Shown piece after piece: positions 1-8,104 of a DNA stretch of 49,549 nt. The DNA is taken from the NCBI GenBank assembly GCA_029210205.1, contig JARGOD010000030.1:1-49549 (forward strand), read 5' to 3'. Every line of letters starts with the position of its first letter. Within the stretch, counting starts at the first letter, position 1. Source of the stretch: Verrucomicrobiales bacterium. GTDB taxonomy: Bacteria; Verrucomicrobiota; Verrucomicrobiia; Verrucomicrobiales; DEV007. Position numbers and translations under genes: made by a program. The notes beneath the pieces were generated by a model. That model searched no databases. It saw only the letters and a program-made list of their open reading frames with translations, and had not been told where the DNA came from.

Positions 1-2
1 TC

Positions 3-83
3 GCGACATACAACAAGATGGCTGACGAGAAGCGCGAAGGGCACTTGAAAGAGGCCGGGCGGTTTCTGGAAGGGTTGGAGTGA
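3..83 (+). CDS. C-terminal end of an unidentified protein (5' end outside window)
   Basis: An open frame enters from the left edge and ends at TGA (81-83), giving 26 residues rich in charged amino acids (ending GRFLEGLE). The frame is the only one of the three plus-strand frames open over this stretch. The stop codon lies inside a long inverted repeat shared with the convergent neighbour. The fragment is too short to assign a family. Confidence 0.5.
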   Translation, partial: ATYNKMADEKREGHLKEAGRFLEGLE

Positions 84-144
84 GGGCTTTAGCCCTTTTT
101 CAACGGTTGGCTGCTCCGCAAAGGCCTAAAGGCCTCACTCCAAC
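74..144. repeat. Inverted repeat spanning the stop codons of two convergent genes; probable bidirectional terminator or REP-like element
   Basis: Arms 74-90 and 128-144 match at 16 of 17 positions as reverse complements, with a 37-base spacer. Each arm contains TTGGAGTGA, so both convergent genes end in Leu-Glu-stop. Nested inside the left arm is a short hairpin (GGGCTTTAGCCC, 84-95) followed by five Ts, which resembles an intrinsic terminator for the plus strand; the right arm carries a similar AGGCCTAAAGGCCT palindrome. It may be a terminator or a copy of a dispersed palindromic element. No second copy was noticed in this window. Confidence 0.6.
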
Positions 145-554
145 TTCTTCCGCCCCTGAATAAACAGAAACACCACGCCTGCCAGCGCGATCAGCGCCCC
201 GAAAAATTCCCGCGACAGTTCCACGCGCGGGTCTTCCGCTGACATGCTCACCTGAGTCATCGTGAATTCCTCTTCACCGACCAGATTCTGAATCAGCCCC
301 GGTCCGGTCACCGCCATTTCAACGAAGCAAAAGATCATCGAGACGATGAGGAGCCATTTCGGAAGCCGTTTGAAGATCGCGACGACGAAGAGCACCGCAA
401 TCAGCGAGTAGAAAAGAAACCACAGCGTCGCATCGAGGCCGGACGGTTTATAGTAAACGGCCGGATCAATGTCATTTCGCTGAAACCAGGCAAAGACGCC
501 GAAGATCAGGGCAAGAAAGAGGTTCAGAATCGCGAGGGGCGGGGAAGTTTTCAT
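135..554 (-). CDS. TMEM220-like small integral membrane protein
   Basis: A 139-residue protein with about four hydrophobic segments (roughly residues 7-23, 42-60, 67-84 and 113-133). The N-terminal pattern FAWFQRNDIDPAVYY, just after the first helix, matches the Gln/Asn-Asp-x-Asp-Pro signature of the transmembrane 220 family. That family has no established biochemical role. The start is an ATG at 554. The gene converges with the partial gene at the left edge, sharing an inverted repeat at their 3' ends. Family call moderately sure; function unknown. Confidence 0.6.
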   Translation of the reverse strand: MKTSPPLAILNLFLALIFGVFAWFQRNDIDPAVYYKPSGLDATLWFLFYSLIAVLFVVAIFKRLPKWLLIVSMIFCFVEMAVTGPGLIQNLVGEEEFTMTQVSMSAEDPRVELSREFFGALIALAGVVFLFIQGRKKLE

Positions 555-708
555 GAAATCAGGCTGGAGAGATCAACTCATTGAAATCACGAGGATTCAA
601 GCGGCGGATTGAACTCCCTGCCGGCAGGAATTTTCGCTTGTCAAACCGCCGATCCCGCGCAAATTACCGCTCGCTCGATCCGAAGGGATCGTGCAGCCTT
701 TGGCAAAA

Positions 709-785
709 GCACCCGTAGCTCAACTGGATAGAGCGCTTGACTACGGATCAGGAGGTTTGGGGTTCGAATCCCTACGGGTGTGCCA
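709..785 (+). tRNA. tRNA-Arg (anticodon ACG)
   Basis: Full cloverleaf by eye: acceptor GCACCCG/CGGGTGT (a G-U closing pair), D arm GCTC/GAGC, anticodon stem CTTGA/TCAGG with 7-base loop CTACGGA (741-747) placing anticodon ACG at 743-745, five-base variable loop, T arm TGGGG/CCCTA with TTCGAAT loop. The discriminator is G782 and CCA (783-785) is genome-encoded. ACG (A34 normally deaminated to inosine) reads CGU/CGC/CGA Arg codons. The gene stands alone. Confidence 0.96.
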
Positions 786-879
786 TCGGAATTTCTCTGT
801 GTTTGCCCTGAGCCTCTTGAAATCAGCAACGAGCCTTCTATGGTGACGATTTGAGGACCGAACCTCCCTTAGTCAGCCG

Positions 880-1077
880 ATGCCAACCGCAGCGATCATC
901 ATTTTTCTGATTGGTCTTTCCGCCGCCCTGTTTGGATACTGGGGGCAGCACACCGAAGCCGGACGCATCCGCTATGATGAAATGGCGGGGATGATTCCCT
1001 TCTTCGCCTGGTGGGCCGGAATTGTTCTCATTGCGGTTGCTGTCATCCTCGGGATTATCGCGGTCGTGAAGCGTTGA
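880..1077 (+). CDS. Small two-helix membrane protein, hypothetical
   Basis: A 65-residue protein with two hydrophobic helices (about residues 3-20 and 42-62) joined by a polar loop containing GQHTEAGRIRYDEM, ending in Lys-Arg. The composition is that of a genuine membrane protein rather than a chance frame. No family was recognised and no clear Shine-Dalgarno precedes the ATG. It sits alone between tRNA-Arg and the FHA gene. Confidence 0.5.
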   Translation: MPTAAIIIFLIGLSAALFGYWGQHTEAGRIRYDEMAGMIPFFAWWAGIVLIAVAVILGIIAVVKR

Positions 1078-1255
1078 AGATAAATGTGTTATCGCTCTTG
1101 GATACGTCCTCTTTGGGTAGTGGCTGGAGTGCTTCAGAAGTCTGTCCCACTATTCTCTGTTCATAGCGAAATCCGAAACAAATTATCACTTTATATAATT
1201 ACCATAATCTGCTACTGTTGGATTCTCGACACGAAAACACCGAATCCACTCAGCA

Positions 1256-2389
1256 ATGACCTTGAAACTTGTCGCCAAATCGGAGGCCTGTTGTGAACCC
1301 GAAGAACTGATTCTCCGCGAGAATTCTTATGGCCTCGGGCGCCTCCACGACAACGATTTGAGCATCCAGATTGATTGTGTTTCGGGATACCATGCCGAAC
1401 TCAAGCGGACAACCGACGGAGGCTACGCCATCATCGATCTCCATTCGAGCAACGGCACTTTTCTCAACGAAAACCGGGTGACTTGCCCGGTGAGAGTGAA
1501 GCCGGGCGATCATTTGAAGCTCGGAAATGTAATAATCGCGGTAGAAGAACACATCGAGGTGGTTCTCCCGCCGGAAGACGAATCCTTTATCGGGTGCTAC
1601 CTCTCCAAAGTCATTTCGCTGAAGGATGAATTCGACTTCACCAGCGAGGAGAGCTTTTGCACGTTTCCGATCAAGCCCGTCAGATCTCAACCGGCTGTCG
1701 GAAACGTTAACGAGGTTCTCAAGCACCCGGTCAGGATGGAAGACCCTAATCCTGGAATAGCCGCGCAGCAGATCGAACGTGCCAGAGAAGCCGAACGTGC
1801 GCGGGAAGTCGAACTTGCGAGGGAAGCCGAACGAGCGCAGCAGATCGAACGCGCGAGAGAAGCCGAGCGAGTGCAGCAGATCGAACGTGCGAGGGAAGCT
1901 GAACGAGCGCAGCAGATCGAACGCGCGAGAGAAGCCGAGCGAGTGCAGCAGATCGAACGTGCGAGAGAAGCCGAACGAGTGCAGCAGATCGAGCGTGCGA
2001 GGGAAGCCGAGCAGGCTGAAACGGATCTGCGAGAGAGGCTAGAGCCAGCCAACAGTGAAGATTTCAATTCGAAGGTCCACGGTCTCACCGCGGAGCTTGA
2101 AACCGCGATGCGTGAGATCAAGCGTCTGAAAGCATCCAAGGCAAACGAGTCTCCCCGAACGGCTGAGATGAACAGCCACGCAGCGCCTCCCGCGAATCCG
2201 AGCCAACCAGTGGCCCGTCGCCCCGAAGATCATGCAATCCAGAGGTCAGGAAACCATCACGTTAGGGATCAACTCGCAAGACCACCCCTGTTAAATCCCA
2301 CCGTTCCCGAGCACCTCACTGCAGAAGCTCAATCACCTTCACGAGCGGCAAATGATCCGAAGCCTCGAGCTGATGATCCAAGACCCTGA
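1256..2389 (+). CDS. FHA-domain protein with Gln/Arg/Glu-rich 12-residue repeats
   Basis: A 377-residue protein without a signal peptide. Residues about 18-90 form a forkhead-associated domain, with GRLHDND, VSGYHAEL and SSNGTFLN supplying the conserved Gly-Arg, Ser-x-x-His and Asn-Gly residues that bind phosphothreonine peptides. Residues 170-253 are seven 12-residue repeats of the type AQQIERAREAER, expected to form a charged helix or coiled coil, continuing to about residue 295. The remainder is Pro/Ala/Arg-rich and looks disordered. Residues from about 354 onward are read antisense through a remnant of another gene (2316-2459), so the natural C-terminus may have been replaced. A scaffold in Ser/Thr phospho-signalling is likely, but no kinase lies nearby. 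Confidence 0.8.
   Translation: MTLKLVAKSEACCEPEELILRENSYGLGRLHDNDLSIQIDCVSGYHAELKRTTDGGYAIIDLHSSNGTFLNENRVTCPVRVKPGDHLKLGNVIIAVEEHIEVVLPPEDESFIGCYLSKVISLKDEFDFTSEESFCTFPIKPVRSQPAVGNVNEVLKHPVRMEDPNPGIAAQQIERAREAERAREVELAREAERAQQIERAREAERVQQIERAREAERAQQIERAREAERVQQIERAREAERVQQIERAREAEQAETDLRERLEPANSEDFNSKVHGLTAELETAMREIKRLKASKANESPRTAEMNSHAAPPANPSQPVARRPEDHAIQRSGNHHVRDQLARPPLLNPTVPEHLTAEAQSPSRAANDPKPRADDPRP
1763..2014 (+). repeat. Coding minisatellite: seven tandem 36-bp units in the FHA gene
   Basis: Units begin at 1763, 1799, 1835, 1871, 1907, 1943 and 1979, each encoding 12 residues. The units at 1835 and 1907 are identical over all 36 bases. Units 3-6 alternate first codons GCG/GTG, suggesting duplication of a 72-bp double unit. 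Unit 2 is the most diverged (reads AREVELAREAER). Such perfect period, in frame, predicts length variation among strains. Confidence 0.9.
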
Positions 2390-2459
2390 CCTCGAGCGTT
2401 TTCGACTCCAATTCGCTCTGCAGCAGGACGTAATCAATCTGCCACGGAACCTCAGCCTG
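2316..2459 (-). pseudogene. Remnant: C-terminus of an endonuclease/exonuclease/phosphatase (EEP) family protein
   Basis: Read on the minus strand, 47 codons precede TGA (2316-2318) and encode a peptide with IDYVLLQSEL and, near the end, EASDHLPLVKV. This is the typical end of EEP-superfamily hydrolases, in which the Ser-Asp-His triplet includes catalytic residues. A TAA lies immediately upstream in the same frame and there is no start codon, so only the 3' end of the gene survives. The FHA gene runs antisense through its last 74 bases, and the stop codon of the adjacent minus-strand hydrolase (2452-2454) falls within its first codons. It marks a rearrangement breakpoint near 2460. Confidence 0.7.
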
Positions 2460-3876
2460 TTACCCCAATCTTATACATCTCCTCCGCACACGCTTTCAGC
2501 GTCTTCTCCAACGCCGCATACGGCTCACCGAAACTATCGACCAGCCCGGAATGTTGGCGCTCCTTCTTGCGCGGGATCAGATTCGTCGCGTCGACGAGGC
2601 CACAGTAATGCCATCCCACAAATTCCGGACGCGCAAAGGCTTTGCGGAAGAACTCTTCGGTCCACTCGACGCGTTGGTCGAGGGTGTCCGCGACCGGGCC
2701 GTAGGGGCGGGGCATTGTGTCGGTGACCATGGTGAAGGCGGAGTCTCCATTGATCACCGGCAGGTCCGCGAGGCGCTTCCAGCGATCGAGGCCGGGCTCC
2801 TGGACTTCGTAACGGGCATACATCTGGTAGAGCAGGACATCGGTATGCTTCGCGGTCACGGGAAGGACAGTGTCGAGTGAGTCGGTGTTCGCGTTGAGCT
2901 TATCCCCGAAGAAGAGGTGATTGGGATCGTAGCGATGGATCGCTTCCTTCGCGATCCGATAGTAGGCATCGACACAGGCCTGGAGAAAGATGATGTTGTC
3001 TCGCGTTTCGTTCGCATTGGATAGATCAGTGTCAGGACGCCAGTCTGCGGCTGAAGCCAAGGCATCGAAGCTGTCGAACCGGGTGCCGTAGGTTTTGTTG
3101 AAGGAGGCGATCTTGCTGTAATAGATCTCCTGCATCGTTTTCACGTAAGCCTGCTTGCCGGCAGCGTCAGCGCCGAAGTTGCGCAAGCGACGCGGCCAGC
3201 CGATGCGGGACTCGCGCCGGGCTCCGCCGATGACGTCCGGGCGTTCGCGTAAATCCTCTTCGGTGAAAAGAGGGCAGTCGGTCATGGAGTAACCGATCAG
3301 GTTCGAATCGTCCCGGAGAGGTGCGGCGGTTTCTTTGGCGAGTCGATCACATCGGGCCGCGAATTCGTCAGAGAACACATCGAGAAAGTTCTCGTCGGGA
3401 ATGTCGCCTTTCCAGTGGGGGATCTCGACAAACTTGATCGGCTGCAGGTAGGGGAACACCGCCCTGGGCGTGTTCGTGACGCGCAGGGAAGTGTGCACTC
3501 CCAGCGTGTTAAAGCCGTAGTTCGCGCAGGTCTGGAAGAGCCACTCTTTGATCGCTGGATAGAACTGCTTGTCATCAGCAAGGTCCTCGATGCCAAGTCG
3601 CTTCTGCCACGCCGCTTGACTGAACGGCTGCCGGAAGAGGTCCGGGACGAAGTGGTTGATGCCAAAGCTGAGAAAGGCATTTCCCTCCGGAGTCACCATC
3701 CACCAGCGATCGTCCTTCTCCACGCGGAAGTAGCCAGTCGCTTCAAACTGCTTGCCGGTCCAGCCGCCATACGGATCCTGACTTTTAAGGCCCTTGCTGA
3801 GTAGTGAGTTTGCGCCAAGGAGACCCGCTCCCCCCAGGGTTGCGGAGATTTTTTGAGTGAAGTGTCTACGATTCAT
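2452..3876 (-). CDS. Tat-exported clan GH-A-type glycoside hydrolase-like protein (agarase/GH50-like)
   Basis: A 474-residue protein. It starts MNRRHFTQKI followed by a Gly/Ala-Leu-rich stretch, a twin-arginine (Tat) export signal to about residue 30. Residues 47-76 (TGYFRVE..., VTPEGNAFLSFGINHF) resemble the N-terminal strand region of agarase-like glycoside hydrolases. Later landmarks are LIGYSMTDCPLF, HLFFGDKLNA and VINGDSAF, which recur in the divergent gene at 4282. It probably acts on a polysaccharide in the periplasm or outside; substrate unknown. The last codons run into an EEP-gene remnant, so the extreme C-terminus may have been altered. Family assignment is by motif only. Confidence 0.6.
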   Translation of the reverse strand: MNRRHFTQKISATLGGAGLLGANSLLSKGLKSQDPYGGWTGKQFEATGYFRVEKDDRWWMVTPEGNAFLSFGINHFVPDLFRQPFSQAAWQKRLGIEDLADDKQFYPAIKEWLFQTCANYGFNTLGVHTSLRVTNTPRAVFPYLQPIKFVEIPHWKGDIPDENFLDVFSDEFAARCDRLAKETAAPLRDDSNLIGYSMTDCPLFTEEDLRERPDVIGGARRESRIGWPRRLRNFGADAAGKQAYVKTMQEIYYSKIASFNKTYGTRFDSFDALASAADWRPDTDLSNANETRDNIIFLQACVDAYYRIAKEAIHRYDPNHLFFGDKLNANTDSLDTVLPVTAKHTDVLLYQMYARYEVQEPGLDRWKRLADLPVINGDSAFTMVTDTMPRPYGPVADTLDQRVEWTEEFFRKAFARPEFVGWHYCGLVDATNLIPRKKERQHSGLVDSFGEPYAALEKTLKACAEEMYKIGVTG

Positions 3877-4281
3877 CGCGGATGTTTATCAGGATTGACT
3901 CACTGATTAGGCCATCGAGGGCCTGTGTTAAGCAAGCATTCGTCTGATTTATATCTGGACGAGAATGCTTCTCACGATGGAAAAAAGAGAAAGCTCCCGG
4001 TCTCTGTGGTTATCCTGAATCTTGCGTTTGATCGCGAATATTCCGGCCCCGATTTCTTCGGAGTGTCCCAATCATAAAAAAGTTGCGGTGATGTTCCCGG
4101 CGTCATGAAGTCCGCTCTTCCATGGATTCTTTGATCGTCCGTGGCGATAATGAGCGCGCCAATACCAAACTGACAAAATCATGTCATTGCTCACTTCGTG
4201 ACATCTCCTAGCTTAGAGTAGGGAGTATTATTAATACGAATTGCTACCTCGTCCGAAAGTACCCCCCCATTCCTCTCCACT
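3877..4281. promoter_or_regulatory. 405-bp intergenic region between divergent hydrolase genes
   Basis: No convincing gene is seen in any frame. The region must hold promoters for both divergent genes. A 13-base perfect palindrome (GTATTA-T-TAATAC, 4225-4237) lies 45 bases before the plus-strand start, in an AT-rich patch, and is a candidate operator. A small hairpin (AGGCC/GGCCT) lies near 3909-3924. No strong -35/-10 pair could be assigned. Confidence 0.3.
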
Positions 4282-5766
4282 ATGATCCGATCCCGCTTTC
4301 CTCTCATCGCTGCCGCTGCCTCCGCCTGCCTTCTCTTGTGCAGCCTTGTCGCGACCAACCTGTCGAGCGTCGCAAGCGAGGCGGAAAGCAGACACGACAC
4401 CTACGGCGGAAATCGAGACTTCCCGGCAGAGTCGACCGGGTTCTTCTATCTGAGAGAATTCGATGGCCGTCACTTTCTCGTGACCCCGGAGGGCCATGGC
4501 TACCGAGCGCTCGGGATTAATCACTTTCACATGATGACGTCGCAGGATTACGACGGCGCGATTCAGCAAATCAAGGACTGGGGATTCAACGCTGGTTGCT
4601 ATCAGGGGCCGAGATGGATGTGGAATCGCCATCCTTACACCAAAGGCATCACCCTGGTGCCAACTTCGCCCTACAAGTCGGATGATCATTTCGGATTCCG
4701 CGACGTCTTTTCTCCGGAGTTCCTTGTTGAACTCGAAGAGACGATTCAGCAGATCGTCGAACCGCAGAGCGAGAACCCCTTCCTGATCGGGTATTTCTGG
4801 ACTGACATCGGCTTGTGGGAGCGCGACCGCAAAGGCGAAAGCTGGCTCTCGTTCTTTCAATCGCTTCCCGCCGATTCAGAAGGAGGGAAGGCATGGACTG
4901 AATGGAAAGCCGGGAACCGGGACGCAGACGAAAACGAATTCCTTCCCCTCATCGCCCGGGAGATCTATTCCAACGCTCACAGATTGATTCGCAAGTATGA
5001 TCAAAACCATCTCATCTTCGGCGATCGCTGGCATGAGATCGACATGCCGGAAGCCGTCGTGCGGGAGTCGCTGCCTTACGTCGACGCGATTGCGATTCAG
5101 CCCACAAGCCAGGGCTACAACCACGAGTTCTTCGAGGAGGTCTTCGAAAAATACGGGAAGCCGATTTACATCGCCGATCACGTCAGCTCTTTCGCCACAG
5201 AGGAGTTTCCCGTGACGATGGGGCAGAAGGCGAAGAACCCCGAAGACTTCGAGGCCTACTACGAAAAGTATGTGACGACTGCCTTTGCGACACCCTACCT
5301 GATCGGCTTCAACAAATGCCAGTATCAGGATCAGGGAAACCCGGGGCAGATGCTCAAGCAGGGACTCATTCGGGCGAGCGGGGTGCCCTACTCTGTGGTC
5401 GATGCGATTGGCGAAGCGAACCGGAAGGCGTTGCAGTTGGCTTATTCTAACAAACCAATAAAAGCTGGAGAACCCACGGCAACGGTTTCGGCCCCGAAGG
5501 TTGACGAGCGGTTCAAGGTTTCCATCGGCGAAACTTTCAACGGAGCTTTCATCGTTAGTCCTGAGATCTCTGAAGGTGGAGCCGTCGCGGGTGGCACCAC
5601 TCTGACCCTCGAGGCAATCCCAAGCTCGGGATATGCGCTGGATTCTCTCTACTCTGCCGTTTCAGGATTCAGAAACTGGACCGTTTACCGGGAGTCGATG
5701 TCTTCCCCATGGCAGGTCACCGTCGATCAGGACATGGAGATCGGAGCTTCTTTCATTGAAGATTAA
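4282..5766 (+). CDS. Secreted glycoside hydrolase-like protein with C-terminal repeat domain
   Basis: A 494-residue protein with a hydrophobic signal peptide (residues 6-30). Residues 43-82 carry GGNRDFP, TGFFYLREFDGR and VTPEGHGYRALGINHF, matching the divergent protein at 2452-3876. LIGYFWTDIG and HLIFGDRWHEIDMP further support a related barrel hydrolase. From about residue 410 comes a beta-rich segment ending SSPWQVTVDQDMEIGASF, typical of InlB-like bacterial repeat domains that link catalytic modules. Translation stops at TAA (5764-5766), and the same reading frame continues straight into an esterase, so this was probably once the N-terminal part of one larger protein. Exact substrate is unknown; a marine polysaccharide is plausible. 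Confidence 0.65.
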   Translation: MIRSRFPLIAAAASACLLLCSLVATNLSSVASEAESRHDTYGGNRDFPAESTGFFYLREFDGRHFLVTPEGHGYRALGINHFHMMTSQDYDGAIQQIKDWGFNAGCYQGPRWMWNRHPYTKGITLVPTSPYKSDDHFGFRDVFSPEFLVELEETIQQIVEPQSENPFLIGYFWTDIGLWERDRKGESWLSFFQSLPADSEGGKAWTEWKAGNRDADENEFLPLIAREIYSNAHRLIRKYDQNHLIFGDRWHEIDMPEAVVRESLPYVDAIAIQPTSQGYNHEFFEEVFEKYGKPIYIADHVSSFATEEFPVTMGQKAKNPEDFEAYYEKYVTTAFATPYLIGFNKCQYQDQGNPGQMLKQGLIRASGVPYSVVDAIGEANRKALQLAYSNKPIKAGEPTATVSAPKVDERFKVSIGETFNGAFIVSPEISEGGAVAGGTTLTLEAIPSSGYALDSLYSAVSGFRNWTVYRESMSSPWQVTVDQDMEIGASFIED

Positions 5767-5769
5767 GAC

Positions 5770-6663
5770 TTGGCCGGTTTCGAGGTGACTCATGATATCG
5801 AATATGCCCAACCCGGAAAGAAAGCGCTGAAGTATGATGCTTTCTCTCCAGAAGGCGCTGAGGACCTTCCCGGAATCGTCATCATTCATGGAGGCGGTTG
5901 GAGCGCCAATAACGAAGACGTCATGAGAGGTCTCGCTCGCGAACTGGTTCGCGACGGGAGCTATGTCGTCTTCAGCATCGATTATCGTTGGATCGGAGAT
6001 CGTGATGGCGACCTCGAAGCGAATACCCTTGTCGATCTGATCGAAGATGTCTTTGGTGCGATCGCTCACATCCAGGAGCATGCCACGGACTACGGTCTTG
6101 ATCCGACGAGGCTGGCGGTGACCGGGGACAGTGCGGGTGGTCATCTCTCCGCGTCTGCTGCGAACATGGCTGGCATGATCGGCGATGCCGGCTATGGCGA
6201 AACAGGCGGGGTCTTTGAGTTTTTGCCCAGCTATTTTCCTGAGGGAAAATCTGTCGATGAGGTCAGAACGGAGATCGTCTCTGCGATCCAGGCGGCGGCT
6301 CCCAGCTACGGCATCTTTGGCGCGGAGCCCATCCTCGAAAACATGATGCAAAATCATCCCTCCGGCGTCTGGGAGCACGTTGCTCCGATCAAGACGATTC
6401 CCGATGTTGGCGAGCGGGCCGTTCCGCAACTGCTTCTGCGCGGCACGAAGGATTGGATTAAAGATGAGAATGTTCAGGCATATGCCGATGTTCTTGAAGC
6501 CGCTGGCCAGCGGGTCGAGTATGTCCAACCGGAAGGGGCGAATCATGCTTTCCTCGACTGGAAACCAGACCCGAAAGTCCAGACGACGTTTCGAAAGTTT
6601 GGAGTGGCAGGCGCAGAGACGATGATCACTTTCTTCGATTCAGTGTTCTATCCCGATTCGTAG
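5770..6663 (+). CDS. Alpha/beta-hydrolase (BD-FAE/esterase-lipase type), in frame with the upstream hydrolase
   Basis: A 297-residue alpha/beta-hydrolase with oxyanion motif IIHGGGW near residue 40, nucleophile elbow GDSAGGH near 120, a likely acid in KDWIKDEN and the histidine in GANHAF. These place it among carbohydrate esterase/carboxylesterase-like enzymes that remove acyl or feruloyl groups. The only starts that keep the whole domain are TTG 5770 or GTG 5782; neither has a strong ribosome site. There is no signal peptide. Codon phase is continuous with the upstream gene, separated only by TAA. It is either the detached C-terminal module of a split secreted enzyme, a coupled cistron, or reached by read-through. 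Confidence 0.7.
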   Translation: MAGFEVTHDIEYAQPGKKALKYDAFSPEGAEDLPGIVIIHGGGWSANNEDVMRGLARELVRDGSYVVFSIDYRWIGDRDGDLEANTLVDLIEDVFGAIAHIQEHATDYGLDPTRLAVTGDSAGGHLSASAANMAGMIGDAGYGETGGVFEFLPSYFPEGKSVDEVRTEIVSAIQAAAPSYGIFGAEPILENMMQNHPSGVWEHVAPIKTIPDVGERAVPQLLLRGTKDWIKDENVQAYADVLEAAGQRVEYVQPEGANHAFLDWKPDPKVQTTFRKFGVAGAETMITFFDSVFYPDS

Positions 6664-6806
6664 AGCACTCCATCATGGATGACTGCATCTACCCCAAAGC
6701 GCGTCACCGTGACCCGTCTCACGTCGGCTCGACGGAGACGGTGTTGCTCAACGAAAGTACTGAGTCGCTCAAAATCTATCGTCTCAAGTCGATCTGGGAG
6801 TGATTT
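6663..6806 (+). pseudogene. Possible remnant: C-terminal tail of a glycoside hydrolase (GH32-like)
   Basis: A frame overlapping the end of the esterase gene reads 47 codons to TGA (6804-6806) and ends ESLKIYRLKSIWE. Endings of the form SLxIYxLKSIW are typical of the C-terminal beta-sandwich of GH32 enzymes. An ATG exists at 6675 but no proper domain precedes it, so this seems to be only the 3' end of a lost gene. It lies against the convergent DUF1501 gene. Similarity is short and judged by eye. Confidence 0.35.
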
Positions 6807-6808
6807 CT

Positions 6809-8086
6809 TCACCCAAACAGCTTCGCAATCGGCGTACCCTGATCAGTGATCGGAACAGGTCTGGATCCATCGAACAATTCCCGCGACGGATTGATTCCCA
6901 TCGCGGCGTGGATGGTGGCGTGGAAGTCGGGGATCGAGACCGGGTTCTCGAGGATCTTTTTACTCATCTCGTCGGTGACTCCGTAGGCCCCTTGGTGGTT
7001 GAGGCCGCCCCCGGCGAGGACGAGGCTGAAGCACGTTCCCTGGTGACCGCGACCACCACGTCCATCGTAAGTGGCGGGACGTCCGAATTCAGTGCCGGTT
7101 GCGATGAGGGTCTTGTCGAGGAGGTTCTTCGATTTCAAATCGGTGATCAAGGCTGAGAGCGCGGTGTCCAGTTCCTGAATGAGGAGGTGCTGATTTTGCT
7201 GGCCTTCGTTGTGGGTGTCCCATCCCGTGCCGTTCATGAAATTGAGGTTGTGTGAGACTTCGATAAATCTCACCCCGGCCTGAACGAGGCGGCGGGAGAG
7301 GAGGCACCGTTGACCGAATTCTCCACCGTAGGCATTGCGGAGATCGGCGGGCTCTTCCTTAAGATTAAAATGCTGCATGAAGTCCGGACCGGCAAGGCGG
7401 AGTGCTTCTTCCTGTGCTTCTCGATACTGAACGACGGAGTGACTTTCCACCTGCTGCGTGAGAGGGTCGAGAAGTTCTTTTCTCATCGCCGCGCGTCTCG
7501 GATCGACATCAGCGGGACGCGAGAAACCGGCGGGACCACTTTCGGTATCAGTTAAATAAACGAAGCCCGATTTGGCCCCTAAAAATCCGGGGCCACGGCT
7601 CACGTTGGGATAGCCAATGAGCATGTAGGCAGGGACATCGGAACTCGCGGCCCCGCGCTCGTGAGCGACGATAGAACCGATCGATGGGTAAGTGATGCTC
7701 CCGCTGATCATGCGGCCGGTGTGGACCATGTTCGTCGCGAAAGCGTGTTCGTCGATGACATGGTGATTCACGGTGCGAACTGCGGTCAGATGTTCGGCAA
7801 GCTTCGCGGTGCGGGTCAGGTGTTCGCAAAACTGGACGCCGGGGACTGAGGTGTCGATGCGGTCGTATTCAGAGCCGGCGAGTTTTGGAGAGGCTTTAGA
7901 ATTGCCCTTCGTTTTTGGGTCAAAGGTGTCGATCTGAGCCATGCCGCCGCCGAGCCAGATAAAGATGCAGTGTTCGGCTTTGCCTTTGGGGTGATGCACG
8001 ACATTGCTCGCGGCAAGAGGTGAAGCGGCGGCCCCGGTAGCGAGGAGAGCGCTTTGTTTGAGGAAATCCCGGCGATTGGTTCTCAT
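6809..8086 (-). CDS. DUF1501 family protein, Tat-exported
   Basis: A 425-residue protein beginning [21 protein letters not shown], a twin-arginine signal. The body has landmarks of the DUF1501 family (alkaline-phosphatase/sulfatase-like fold): [64 protein letters not shown]. The family is abundant in Planctomycetes and Verrucomicrobia, nearly always beside a PSD1/DUF1553 cytochrome gene, as here with an 18-base gap, so co-transcription is likely. The biochemical role of the pair is not established. Length is near the family norm. Confidence 0.9.
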   Translation of the reverse strand: MRTNRRDFLKQSALLATGAAASPLAASNVVHHPKGKAEHCIFIWLGGGMAQIDTFDPKTKGNSKASPKLAGSEYDRIDTSVPGVQFCEHLTRTAKLAEHLTAVRTVNHHVIDEHAFATNMVHTGRMISGSITYPSIGSIVAHERGAASSDVPAYMLIGYPNVSRGPGFLGAKSGFVYLTDTESGPAGFSRPADVDPRRAAMRKELLDPLTQQVESHSVVQYREAQEEALRLAGPDFMQHFNLKEEPADLRNAYGGEFGQRCLLSRRLVQAGVRFIEVSHNLNFMNGTGWDTHNEGQQNQHLLIQELDTALSALITDLKSKNLLDKTLIATGTEFGRPATYDGRGGRGHQGTCFSLVLAGGGLNHQGAYGVTDEMSKKILENPVSIPDFHATIHAAMGINPSRELFDGSRPVPITDQGTPIAKLFG

Positions 8087-8104
8087 GAGTTCAGTTCGGT
8101 TGGG

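Noticed and set aside
709-785. tRNA-Arg as an integration site for a mobile element
   Set aside because: No integrase gene and no repeated tRNA 3' end were seen in the window.
641-829. 62-residue minus-strand frame
   Set aside because: It runs across the tRNA-Arg gene.
1084-1296. 70-residue plus-strand frame before the FHA gene
   Set aside because: It overlaps the FHA start, has unusual composition and no recognisable feature; the FHA frame explains the region.
1687-2139. 150-residue minus-strand frame with ARSICC-type repeats
   Set aside because: It is the antisense image of the 36-bp repeats in the FHA gene.
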